64,000 nucleotides of DNA from Myxococcus eversor (GTDB lineage Bacteria > Myxococcota > Myxococcia > Myxococcales > Myxococcaceae): contig NZ_JAAIXY010000004.1 in the NCBI RefSeq assembly GCF_010894455.1, positions 248,001 to 312,000 on the forward strand. The letters run 5' to 3'. The translations under genes were made by a program, and so were the position numbers. The notes below the pieces were generated by a model. The model made no database searches, was not told the DNA's origin, and was given only the letters and a program-made list of their open reading frames with translations. Of the stretch, positions 55,241-62,781 are shown piece by piece (within the stretch, counting starts at the first letter, position 1; the number at the start of each line of letters is the position of its first letter).

Positions 55241-56878
55241 CTAGCGACGCACCAGGGGCGCCGCCACGGCGAAGGCCGCACCCGGCTCCGGAGGCCGTGC
55301 GGGGAGCAGCTCCAGTCCCGCGCCGAACGTGCGCAGCATCGACTGGGAGATGGTGAGGCCCAGGCCCGTGCCGCCCCGCTCGCGCGCGGTGGTGAAGAAG
55401 GCGTCGAAGATGAGCGCCCGGTTCGCCTCGGAGATGCCGCGGCCGGTGTCGCGCACGATGACTCGCGCGGGCCCGGTGCCGCTCGTCTCCACGGACAGGG
55501 ACACGCGCACGTCCTCGCCCCCGTGCTGCCTCGCGTTGGTGACGAGCTGCCAGAGCACGTCGTCCAGCACCTCGGCGGGCAGGGACACGGTGAGCCCCTC
55601 CGGCACGGGACTCACGTCGACGCGCGCGAGTCCCTCCGAAGTGGCCCGGGTGGCGAGCGCCGTCAGCAGGGGCGCCAGCTCCACCTGCGCGGGCCGGGCC
55701 GTCATCGAGTCCGCGCGCGCCAGCTCCATCAGCCGCTGAACCAGTCGCGTGAGGCGCTTCGCGTCGGCGTCGATGTTGGAGAGGAAGCGCGCGCGTTGCT
55801 CCGGCGTCATCACCTCGGCGCTGTCGCGCAGCAGCTCCACCGCGCCCTGGATGGAGGCCAGCGGCGTCTTGAACTCGTGCGAGACGTTGGCGGCGAAGGA
55901 GCGGATGTACTGGTTCCTGTCGCGCAGCGCGGTGGCCATGCCGGCCAGGGACTCGGACAGCTCGGCCAGCTCCGCGACGACGGGGCGGGCCACGGGCTCG
56001 AAGCCCTCGGGAGCGCTCGCCGTGATTGCGCGCGTCTGCTTCACCAGCGCTCGCACGGGCCGGCCCAGCAGCGCGGCGGCGGCGAGCGACATCAACGCCA
56101 CCGCGCCGAGCGACACCAGCCCCGTGGCCGTCAGGTTCCACCGGTCCGCGTACATGGCCTTGGCGAACGTCATGGGCGTGCGAGCCAGCACCACCGCGCC
56201 CCAGACGCGTTCGCCCTGGATGACGGGCAGCGCCACGAACACGCGGATGCCGGTGTCGCGGCTGAGCGAGGCCAGGGGCGTGTCCTCCGGCTCGGCGTGG
56301 CGGCGGCGCAGGACGCTGGTGGGCATGCCGTGCAGCGCTTGTTGCACCTCGGTCCGGTCGGCCAGCGTGGCGCCCATCAGGTCCGCGCTGCTGCTGGACA
56401 CCACCACGCCGCCGGCGTCCACCACTCGAATGCCGGCGAGCGTGGCGGCCCTCACGTTCTCCAGCAGCGGACGAAGCTTCTGGCCCACGTCCTGGGCCAG
56501 GGGTTCACCGGGCACGCGCGAAGAGGGTGGGCGGTCGTCCGGTGGCAGCGGCTCGTCCGAGGCGCGCAGCGAGGGGAGGATGGGCCGCAACTGGTCGTCA
56601 ATCGGAATGGGGAAGGGCCACTTCGCGGTGCGAGGCCTGCCGTAGTCGAGTCCAGCCAACCGCTCGGCGAGCATGGACCGGTAGACCTCCGCCACCACCG
56701 CGCCCTGGGTGAGCAGCTCCGTCTCCGTCTGGCGGATGAGCTGGTTGTCGTAGACGCGCACGAAGGACAGCCCGCCCAGCGTGAGCACGAAGCCCGCCAG
56801 TCCCACGGCGACGAACACCATCCACAGCCGGGGCCGCGCCCGGGGCCTAGGGGATGGCGAGCCGATAGCCAAGGCCAT
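55241..56878 (-). CDS. CreC-like sensor histidine kinase
   Basis: A 545-residue kinase. Helices at about 19-40 and 250-272 enclose a 200-residue periplasmic sensor. HAMP-like and HisKA domains have SHEFKTPLASIQG with H334. The ATPase domain has NARQHGG, DTGRGIS and GTGLGLTI. Kinase type and two-TM layout match CreC. It overlaps the regulator gene by 32 bp if translation starts at MALAIGSP. A start at 56821 would give no overlap but also shows no ribosome site. Confidence 0.9.
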   Translation of the reverse strand: MALAIGSPSPRPRARPRLWMVFVAVGLAGFVLTLGGLSFVRVYDNQLIRQTETELLTQGAVVAEVYRSMLAERLAGLDYGRPRTAKWPFPIPIDDQLRPILPSLRASDEPLPPDDRPPSSRVPGEPLAQDVGQKLRPLLENVRAATLAGIRVVDAGGVVVSSSSADLMGATLADRTEVQQALHGMPTSVLRRRHAEPEDTPLASLSRDTGIRVFVALPVIQGERVWGAVVLARTPMTFAKAMYADRWNLTATGLVSLGAVALMSLAAAALLGRPVRALVKQTRAITASAPEGFEPVARPVVAELAELSESLAGMATALRDRNQYIRSFAANVSHEFKTPLASIQGAVELLRDSAEVMTPEQRARFLSNIDADAKRLTRLVQRLMELARADSMTARPAQVELAPLLTALATRATSEGLARVDVSPVPEGLTVSLPAEVLDDVLWQLVTNARQHGGEDVRVSLSVETSGTGPARVIVRDTGRGISEANRALIFDAFFTTARERGGTGLGLTISQSMLRTFGAGLELLPARPPEPGAAFAVAAPLVRR

Positions 56879-57545
56879 GCACCGTCTCGATGACTTCTCC
56901 GCCGACCCCGGCGAACTTCTGCCGCACCCGACGCACGTGGCTGTCGATGGTCCGGTCACTCACCACGCCGTCGTCATAGACGCGCGTCATCACCTCGTCG
57001 CGGGTGAACACCTTTCCGGGCACCCGCAGCAGCGCGGCGAGCAGGTGGAACTCCGTCACGGTGAGCACCACCTCGTGCTCGCCCCACCAGGCGCGGAAGC
57101 GCTCCTCGTCCAGCTTCAACGGGCCCCGCGTCAACGGCTTGGGTGAAGTCGACGCGGGCGCGGCCTCCGTGGCGGGTCGGGCGCGGCGCAGCACCGCCTT
57201 CACTCGCGCCACCAGCTCGCGCGGGCTGAAGGGCTTGGTGAGGTAGTCGTCGCCGCCCAGCTCCAGGCCCAGGATTCGGTCCACCTCGTCATCCCGCGAG
57301 GACAGGAAGACGATGGGCAGCTCGTGCGCGCGGCGGACCTCCCGGCAGACCGCCAGGCCGTCCATCTCCGGCATCATGATGTCCAGGACGATGAGCGCCG
57401 GAGGGGAGCGCCGCACCTGCTCCACCGCCGCCCGTCCATCCGCGGCCTCCTCCACCCGGAAGCCGCCTTGCTCCAGCGCGAAGCGGACGATGTCCCGCAG
57501 GTGCGGATCATCATCGACGACCAGGACGGTGAGACGCTCGGCCAC
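56847..57545 (-). CDS. OmpR-family response regulator (CreB-like)
   Basis: A 232-residue regulator. The receiver domain has VVDDDP, phospho-acceptor D55 in LDIMMPEMDG and YLTKPF. The C-terminal winged helix has LTVTEFHLL, RTIDSHVRRVRQK and GLGYRL. GTG at 57545 is the start chosen; a GTG 18 codons earlier is possible. It is transcribed first, with the kinase gene overlapping its end. Confidence 0.92.
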   Translation of the reverse strand: MAERLTVLVVDDDPHLRDIVRFALEQGGFRVEEAADGRAAVEQVRRSPPALIVLDIMMPEMDGLAVCREVRRAHELPIVFLSSRDDEVDRILGLELGGDDYLTKPFSPRELVARVKAVLRRARPATEAAPASTSPKPLTRGPLKLDEERFRAWWGEHEVVLTVTEFHLLAALLRVPGKVFTRDEVMTRVYDDGVVSDRTIDSHVRRVRQKFAGVGGEVIETVHGLGYRLAIP

Positions 57546-57640
57546 GGGACGCTCGGAAAAGGAGAGGGCGAGACGCGGAGTGTAGCTTCGCCACCCCACT
57601 TCAGGGACTTGCCGTCTCAGTCGTATTTTTTATTGTCACC

Positions 57641-57650
57641 GGACGCAACT
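57641..57650 (+). promoter_or_regulatory. Shared 10-bp element upstream of the endonuclease gene
   Basis: GGACGCAACT, identical to the element upstream of the phospholipase-like gene (16001-16010, minus strand). GTCGATAAC follows after 13 bp. It resembles an ECF-sigma -35/-10 pair; transcription would begin very close to the ATG at 57678. Confidence 0.4.
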
Positions 57651-57677
57651 GGCGAAAGGGGCGGTCGATAACCCCGC

Positions 57678-58511
57678 ATGACCGTTGTCGGTTCCCCGCG
57701 CCCGCAGACTCGTCTGCTCGTCAATTCAACTCCCGCTGGCGTGGGGACCCGTCCTTCCCTGGATGGGGCTGGGCCCCAGGCTCGAAGGGTCTCCGTGCCG
57801 GGCACGCGGGACACGTTCGAGCAGGCGAGCGTCGCGAAGAAGGGCCCGTCCAAGACGGAGGCGCCCACTCCGCCGCTGCCTTCCGAGGGGACAGACCCCT
57901 TCGAGGGCCTCCGCGACGCGGCGCTGCTGCGCGCCATCAAGGAGTCGTCCTCAGGCAAGCACGTCAAGAGCTACACCGAGGCGCGCAAGCTCATCTTCGG
58001 CGAACTGGACGTGGTGAACGGCAAAGTCACTTGCGTGTACACGGGCCGGGAGATTCAGGGCGGCAAGCCGCCCAAGAGCACCGACATGAACGTGGAGCAC
58101 ACGTGGCCGCAGTCGAAGGGGGCCACAGGCGCCGCGAAGAGTGACTTGCACCACCTGTTTCCCACCGACAGCAAGGCCAACTCGAAGCGAGGCAACTGGC
58201 CCTTCGGCGAGGTGGTCAACGTGAAGTGGAGTGAGAACGGCGCGAAGTTCGGCACCGACGCGCAGGGGCGCACGGTGTTCGAGCCGCCCGACTCCCACAA
58301 GGGCAACGTCGCGCGCGCGATGTTCTATTTCTCGTCCACCTACAGCAAGGCCATCCCCGACTCGGAGGAGGCCGTGCTGCGCGAGTGGAATGACCTGGAC
58401 GCCGTGGACACCGCCGAGATTGCGCGCAACCAGCGCGTCGCCGAGCTGCAGGGCAACGTCAACCAGTTCGTCGAGCACGAGGACCTGGTCGACCGCATCA
58501 AGGACTTCTGA
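57678..58511 (+). CDS. Endonuclease I family nuclease with the same non-Sec N-terminal tag
   Basis: A 277-residue protein. Residues 100-277 match endonuclease I (EndA/Vvn, beta-beta-alpha metal fold): NVEHTWPQSKG with the catalytic His, KSDLHHLFP, and the Asn/Arg-rich SKANSKRGNWPFGEV. Typical members degrade DNA and are exported by Sec. Here there is no Sec signal: residues 1-95 are Pro/Thr/Ser-rich, with R12, L14, N16, S17 and then GTRDTFEQ at 42-49, as in the phospholipase-like protein at 15359. No ribosome site is strong. A toxin or prey-DNA role is inferred. Confidence 0.85.
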   Translation: MTVVGSPRPQTRLLVNSTPAGVGTRPSLDGAGPQARRVSVPGTRDTFEQASVAKKGPSKTEAPTPPLPSEGTDPFEGLRDAALLRAIKESSSGKHVKSYTEARKLIFGELDVVNGKVTCVYTGREIQGGKPPKSTDMNVEHTWPQSKGATGAAKSDLHHLFPTDSKANSKRGNWPFGEVVNVKWSENGAKFGTDAQGRTVFEPPDSHKGNVARAMFYFSSTYSKAIPDSEEAVLREWNDLDAVDTAEIARNQRVAELQGNVNQFVEHEDLVDRIKDF

Positions 58512-58560
58512 ATCGTGACGGAAGGGACGAGCGACCTCGGGGGAGGGGCTCGTCCGGGTC

Positions 58561-58590
58561 GAGCCGGGGTGTCAGTCCGAGCCCCGGCTC
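58561..58590. terminator. Bidirectional hairpin between the nuclease and the small peptide genes
   Basis: Stem GAGCCGGGG / CCCCGGCTC with a 12-nt loop. It overlaps the stop codon of the minus-strand peptide gene and ends the convergent nuclease gene. Confidence 0.55.
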
Positions 58591-58735
58591 ACCCAGTCAC
58601 TTGAGGCGAAGGGTACGGCGGGTACCCTTCGCGAACCTTGATTCGACGCGTCCGCCGCCGCGGACGCCGGATGGCCGCCGCCGCCACGAGCGCGAGCACC
58701 ACCGGAACGAACACCAACAACGCTTGAGCCGTCAC
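58589..58735 (-). CDS. Small single-pass membrane peptide (48 aa)
   Basis: A 48-codon reading frame starting at GTG with GGAGG exactly 6 nt upstream, an excellent ribosome site. It encodes VTAQALLVFVPVVLALVAAA, a membrane helix, then a very basic stretch (IRRPRRRTRRIKVR) and a Tyr/Pro-rich tail. Helix plus positive cytoplasmic tail is a normal small membrane protein. No known family. It is preceded by an intergenic gap and is not part of a larger gene. Confidence 0.6.
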   Translation of the reverse strand: MTAQALLVFVPVVLALVAAAAIRRPRRRTRRIKVREGYPPYPSPQVTG

Positions 58736-58843
58736 CGTCTTCCTCCTCTCTTGAACTATGGAGGGAGGGTCTGACGTGTCGTCCCAGGAAAACCTGAAAT
58801 AACCTGGACTCCGGGGCTGTGGGGAGGAGTGGGACGGAGCGGC

Positions 58844-59269
58844 TCACGAGCAGGGGAAGTAGGGGCCGTAGCCCGTGGCCACCGAGGCCCCCGTGGAGTC
58901 CGTCACCGTCACCCTCGCCCTCAGGTTCCGGATGAAGGTCCCCGAGCCGTCAGGCCCGGGACAATAGAAGGCCTTGCTGGCTCCGCCCGCGATGGACCCC
59001 GTCGTGTACGTCCCGTTCGTCGCGTAGACGTACTGCTGCGAGGTCCAGGAGTAGGTGTACGGCGGGACGCCGCTGGTGACGGTTGCCGTGCAGGTGACGT
59101 CGCTGAACCCCTGGGTGCAGGCGAGCGACGCCGACAGGGCCGCGCTGTGGGTTCCCAGCGTGTCCGGGCCGGGGGCCTCGGTGCCGGGGCCTTCGTCGGC
59201 GGGACCACCACAGGCCATCAAGAACAACCCAGCTCCCAGCACCGTCGCTGCCATGAGTTTCGTCGTCAT
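58844..59269 (-). CDS. Small secreted lipoprotein with Ig/PKD-like domain
   Basis: A 141-residue lipoprotein. The signal ends LGAGLFLMACGG (lipobox cysteine C20). The mature part is one beta-sandwich-like domain (VTCTATVTSGVPPYTYSWTS, LRARVTVTDSTGAS), as in PKD/SWM-type repeats, with four cysteines that could form two disulfides. Surface or outer-membrane protein of unknown role. A possible promoter lies 44-70 bp upstream of the ATG. Confidence 0.75.
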   Translation of the reverse strand: MTTKLMAATVLGAGLFLMACGGPADEGPGTEAPGPDTLGTHSAALSASLACTQGFSDVTCTATVTSGVPPYTYSWTSQQYVYATNGTYTTGSIAGGASKAFYCPGPDGSGTFIRNLRARVTVTDSTGASVATGYGPYFPCS

Positions 59270-59312
59270 GCGAGTCTCCTGGAACGTGATTCGGGTGAAG
59301 GACCGCGCTTCA

Positions 59313-59339
59313 ACCCTATCACTGGCGCGAGCCCGTCAA
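59313..59339 (-). promoter_or_regulatory. Possible vegetative promoter of the small lipoprotein gene
   Basis: On the minus strand TTGACG, 15 bp, TAGGGT. The -35 box is good; the -10 box is weak and the spacing short. Transcription would begin roughly 35 bp before the ATG. Confidence 0.3.
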
Positions 59340-59441
59340 GTCCAGGAGGCGGGGCGTGAGTCTTTGTTGGTTTTGATTGGAACGAATGTCACGCGAATGA
59401 GGCGCGACCGGCGGCCATGGGTGACGTGGAAGTGAAGCCGA

Positions 59442-59469
59442 GCACGGCCGCCCATAGGAGCCGCCGTGC
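59442..59469 (-). terminator. Hairpin after the gene at 59499
   Basis: Stem GCACGGC / GCCGTGC with a 14-nt loop, 30 bp past the stop of the minus-strand exported-protein gene. Confidence 0.45.
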
Positions 59470-59498
59470 ACGGAGATGCCTCGCCGGGGGCGGGCGGA

Positions 59499-60020
59499 CT
59501 ACCACTGCTCGACGGAGGTGATGCCCAGCGCGAACGGAGCGCCGATGAAGCTGCCGTCTGACGTGCAGGGGCGGCTGGTGATATCCAGGAGGTTGGCCGA
59601 GTAGTAGCCGTAGGTGGAGCCGTTGCCCTTCTCGTAGAACTCGGTGCCGTTCGGGAGGACGACCTTCCAGACGTAGTCGAAGTGCTCGTACCACTTGGGC
59701 GTGGTGCGGGTGGAGATGATGCTCCGGACCGTCACCGTCCAGGCCCACGGGGAGGACGCGGGAACGGCCACCGTCTGCGTGTTGTCCCAGGTGATGGCGA
59801 CGCCGTTGTCGAGCCCGCCCCAGCCGTGGATGAGATACACGGACGTGCCCCAGGGCAGCGTGTAGTTCCGGTACGACATCCGGATCTCCGCCTCATAGGA
59901 GTGGGCGTAGACACACGCGTGCAGCACCGCGCGCCCGTCCGCCCACTGCTCGATGGCGACAGCGGACGTGGACGCGAAGAACAGGGCGAGGGCGAGGACT
60001 TTTCGGAGGGCCGAGGTCAT
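59499..60020 (-). CDS. Exported protein of unknown function
   Basis: A 173-residue protein with signal peptide MTSALRKVLALALFFASTSAVA. The mature part is rich in Tyr, Trp, Ser and Thr (SYRNYTLPWGTSVYLIHGWG), suggesting an extracellular beta-fold; three cysteines. No family recognised. A GGGAG ribosome-like site precedes the ATG at 60020. It neighbours other small secreted proteins, but on separate promoters. Confidence 0.7.
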   Translation of the reverse strand: MTSALRKVLALALFFASTSAVAIEQWADGRAVLHACVYAHSYEAEIRMSYRNYTLPWGTSVYLIHGWGGLDNGVAITWDNTQTVAVPASSPWAWTVTVRSIISTRTTPKWYEHFDYVWKVVLPNGTEFYEKGNGSTYGYYSANLLDITSRPCTSDGSFIGAPFALGITSVEQW

Positions 60021-60355
60021 GGAGAGAGACTCCCAGGTGGATGGTTCGGCGGATGTCTCTAGCACGAGGGTGGGTATCGGCGCACTCCCTGTGCGTCTGC
60101 CCACTCCGCGTTTCCGGGGGCCGGTGACGGGTTCATGAAACATCATCGCGTGACAAAACGAGACGGGCGCATCTGGAATGACCCGCCCGACGTCTCAAGA
60201 GACTCGCCATTGCGAGTCGCGTGAGGAGCACGAGCCCCGTGCTCGGGTGTCGAACCTGCCTCAGTTGGATGCGTGGAATGTCTTGTATTTGATAGGCCCC
60301 GAAGTCCTCGCGCCACATCAGCGAATCTCCGCTAGCGCGCGAGAGGGGAACATCC
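60021..60355. other. 335-bp divergent gap with three consecutive hairpins
   Basis: No gene. At 60160-60244 there are three adjacent inverted repeats: GAGAC/GTCTC with GGGC/GCCC (60160-60196), GACTCGC-catt-GCGAGTC (60201-60218) and GAGCACG/CGTGCTC (60226-60244). GTCTC at 60192 can pair instead with GAGAC at 60199. These may form a structured leader or small RNA for the lipoprotein at 60356, whose ribosome site (GAGAGGGG) precedes the ATG. Confidence 0.45.
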
Positions 60356-61366
60356 ATGCGCGGTCTGGGTCGTCTTTCCGTCGTCGGGTTGTTGCTGGCG
60401 GTCATCGCCGGCTGTGGTGAGGAATTGCCCTCGGGTTCGGGCGCGGTACAGATGGTCTTCGGAGACCAGGAGTTCGCGGCGAGCGAGTCGAGCGTCACGC
60501 GCATCCAGGTCGTCGTGTCCGGCCTGGGCATCACCAACATCGAGCAGGACCTGGTGAAGACGGGCAGCACCTGGGGCGGCACGGTCGCGGGCATTCCCGC
60601 TGGGACGAATCGGATCATCACGGTCTCCGCCTATGGTTCGAGCAGCTCGCTCCTGTACCGGGGCGAGGCGACGGAGGTCACCATCGTCGAAGGGGGGACG
60701 ACGCTCGTGGCCGTCACGCTCCATGACTTGACGGCGCCCCAGTACACGAACAACGACGCGCCCATCATCGACTCGGTGACGCTGTCGGCCGCGACGGTGG
60801 AGGCCGGTGGTCAGCTCACGCTGGGCGCCACGGCGCATGACCCGGTGCCGAACGACCTGGTGTCGTACTCGTGGAGCGCTTCGGCGGGAACGCTGAGCAG
60901 CACGACCATCGCCAACCCCACGTGGACGGCGCCGTCGTCCGCGCAGACCGTCACCCTGACGTTGACGGTGCGGGATCAGCGCAACGGCACCAGCCGGGCG
61001 CGCGTGACGGTGGAGGTCACGGAGGTGCTGGAAGTGGGCGGCAGTGCCACGATTTCCGTGAGCTTCAACGCGCCGCCGCTCATCCTCCTGGTGACCGCGA
61101 ATGAGGGCAGGATTGTGTTGGGGCAGAGCACGGGGGTGAGCGCCAATGTGCATGACCCGGACCTGGGGACGGTGTTCTATCAGTGGACGTCGTCCTGCGC
61201 GGGGACGTTCTCCTCGCCCACGAGCCAGACGTCGAACTTCACGCCGTCGGCGGTTCCCGCGGGCGCCTGCAACAACTGCAGCATCACGATGACGGCGCGC
61301 GACCCCAAGGGTGGGACCCGCTCCGGCTCGTATTTCCTGTGCGTGGTTTCGACTCCCGCGCCGTAG
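60356..61366 (+). CDS. Lipoprotein with Ig/PKD-like repeats
   Basis: A 336-residue lipoprotein (signal LLLAVIAGCGEE, lipobox cysteine C20). Residues 25-125 form a carboxypeptidase-regulatory-like domain (GGTVAGIPAGTNRIITVSAYG). Two PKD/Ig-type domains follow (PIIDSVTLSAATVEAGGQLT, then PLILLVTANEGRIVLGQS), the second with Cys in SSCAGTF and ACNNCSITM. Surface exposed, role unknown. It ends at a strong terminator. Confidence 0.8.
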   Translation: MRGLGRLSVVGLLLAVIAGCGEELPSGSGAVQMVFGDQEFAASESSVTRIQVVVSGLGITNIEQDLVKTGSTWGGTVAGIPAGTNRIITVSAYGSSSSLLYRGEATEVTIVEGGTTLVAVTLHDLTAPQYTNNDAPIIDSVTLSAATVEAGGQLTLGATAHDPVPNDLVSYSWSASAGTLSSTTIANPTWTAPSSAQTVTLTLTVRDQRNGTSRARVTVEVTEVLEVGGSATISVSFNAPPLILLVTANEGRIVLGQSTGVSANVHDPDLGTVFYQWTSSCAGTFSSPTSQTSNFTPSAVPAGACNNCSITMTARDPKGGTRSGSYFLCVVSTPAP

Positions 61367-61394
61367 TCGAGCAGCGGTGCATTGAAGAAACAGG

Positions 61395-61443
61395 GGCCGA
61401 GAGCAGGTGTCCTCCAGATCAGGGACCCAGCTCTCGGCCTTTT
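61395..61443 (+). terminator. Rho-independent terminator
   Basis: Perfect 10-bp stem GGCCGAGAGC / GCTCTCGGCC followed by TTTT, with flanking ATTGAA/TTCAAT also able to pair. It lies 28 bp after the lipoprotein stop. It may work both ways. Confidence 0.85.
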
Positions 61444-61504
61444 CAATCGATTCATCCAACATTCCGCCAAGCAATTCCTGAAGACGAGCGCGTCCTGGTG
61501 CAAG

Positions 61505-61918
61505 CTAGCCAGGCCATTCCATGACCAATGAACAGAAGGCATTGATTCGAGACTTCTTTTCCTGCTCGGCCAGCCTGCAGGTTGCCCAGATGGTGCGCTC
61601 CGAAAGGCGCACAATTCCCCGAAAGGGATAAACCTGAATGTTGGGGACCCGTGCAAATACGATGAACTCTTTGTGCTGATTGGTCCATGCGGTCGGCTGA
61701 GAATGGGTCTCCCTGGATTGAGCTTTCATGTCTACAGATTCACGGCTGCCTACGTGGAAGACCACATGCGTCGTAAGAAGGGCTGTTATTGCGCGAAGGG
61801 TACGCTCGGCAACAGGGGTTACGACGTCGTGGATGTGGAGTGACGGCTCGCCCGCATGCCCTGGTTCTGGCTGAGCACCTGTTCTGGAGCGAGCCGATGT
61901 TCGTGATGGTCTTGCCAC
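61505..61918 (-). CDS. Hypothetical protein in a lower-G+C patch
   Basis: A 137-codon frame with no signal peptide or known domain. The C-terminal half (HKEFIVFARVPNIQVYPFRG, then RTIWATCRLAEQEKKSRIN) looks more protein-like than the Arg/Pro/Thr-rich start. The true start may be the ATG of MKAQSRET. Base composition and codon use are noticeably more A+T-rich than in neighbouring genes, suggesting acquired DNA or a decayed gene. Coding status is doubtful. Confidence 0.35.
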   Translation of the reverse strand: MARPSRTSARSRTGAQPEPGHAGEPSLHIHDVVTPVAERTLRAITALLTTHVVFHVGSRESVDMKAQSRETHSQPTAWTNQHKEFIVFARVPNIQVYPFRGIVRLSERTIWATCRLAEQEKKSRINAFCSLVMEWPG

Positions 61919-61928
61919 GACACTGGCA

Positions 61929-62600
61929 CTACTGAAGGTCTACCGGAGGCGCTCCTTGGGTCAGCCGCTTGGTGACCGCCGCCGCGCTGTCACGCATGTG
62001 CTTGAGTCGGTCGTCAAAGTCTCCGACACCGCCGCTGCCCGCTCGCTCGGTGTGGAGCAGCTCTCCGCTCTCGTTGATGTAGTGCACGTAGAAGAGCGCG
62101 GTGCCGTCAGCGGTGAACCGGTCTGTGTCCACGCTCGCGAACGGGGTCCCATCCTCGGTCCGGAGTTCTCGCTGGATGGGGGAGCGGAAAAGGGTCGCGA
62201 CCGGGATGATGACTCCCTTGGCGCCCGCTTCCTTCACGTACCGGGCAAGGTCTTGCTTCATCCTCGGCGGGACGATGAACTTGTCGGTGGCGATGTTCGG
62301 GAGAGCCTCGCACCACTCGCTGTCTCCCTTCAGCTTCTTGACCTTCGCGCTAGAGACGTCCTGGCCGTACGCACTCCAGAGTGCCGGCGCGACGTAGTCC
62401 TCGATGTTGCGGATGACCTTGTCGTTGTTGTCCGCTGGCTCGGCACACGCGAGCAGGGGCGTAAGCGCGTAGGGCTTGTCCAGCGCGCTCCATTTTCCTC
62501 CGCTGAAGTAGGTCGGGTTGGAGGTGGCGAGGCCGGGGACACAGCCGGAGAGGGTGACGAGCAACAACGCGGAGAGGAGGGGAGCGCGGTGAGCGGGCAT
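61929..62600 (-). CDS. Lipoprotein of unknown function
   Basis: A 223-residue lipoprotein with a good lipobox (LLVTLSGC). The mature part contains two cysteines (LLACAEP and SEWCEAL) and an alpha/beta character (GAKGVIIPVATLFRSPIQRE, then LFYVHYINESGELLHTE). Unknown family. The ATG at 62600 has GAGGAAT as ribosome site. Single gene. Confidence 0.7.
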   Translation of the reverse strand: MPAHRAPLLSALLLVTLSGCVPGLATSNPTYFSGGKWSALDKPYALTPLLACAEPADNNDKVIRNIEDYVAPALWSAYGQDVSSAKVKKLKGDSEWCEALPNIATDKFIVPPRMKQDLARYVKEAGAKGVIIPVATLFRSPIQRELRTEDGTPFASVDTDRFTADGTALFYVHYINESGELLHTERAGSGGVGDFDDRLKHMRDSAAAVTKRLTQGAPPVDLQ

Positions 62601-62781
62601 GGAGATTCCTCGAGCGGGGAGATGGGGCTCACGGAAATGCGTGAGCTGGTACGTCCCGTATCTCTCCAACGTTCCACGCTTCGTTCTGTCGCACGCCCCC
62701 TTCGAACCGGAAGGAACTCACGGCCCTGATCGCAGGAAGGCCAGCCGCACTCATCTACGAGGAGTGAGACTGGCGTCGGCT

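Noticed and set aside
60160..60260. tRNA-like sequence suggested by the row of hairpins and a GTTCGA-like stretch on the minus strand
   Set aside because: No acceptor stem, anticodon arm spacing or 3' end fits a tRNA.
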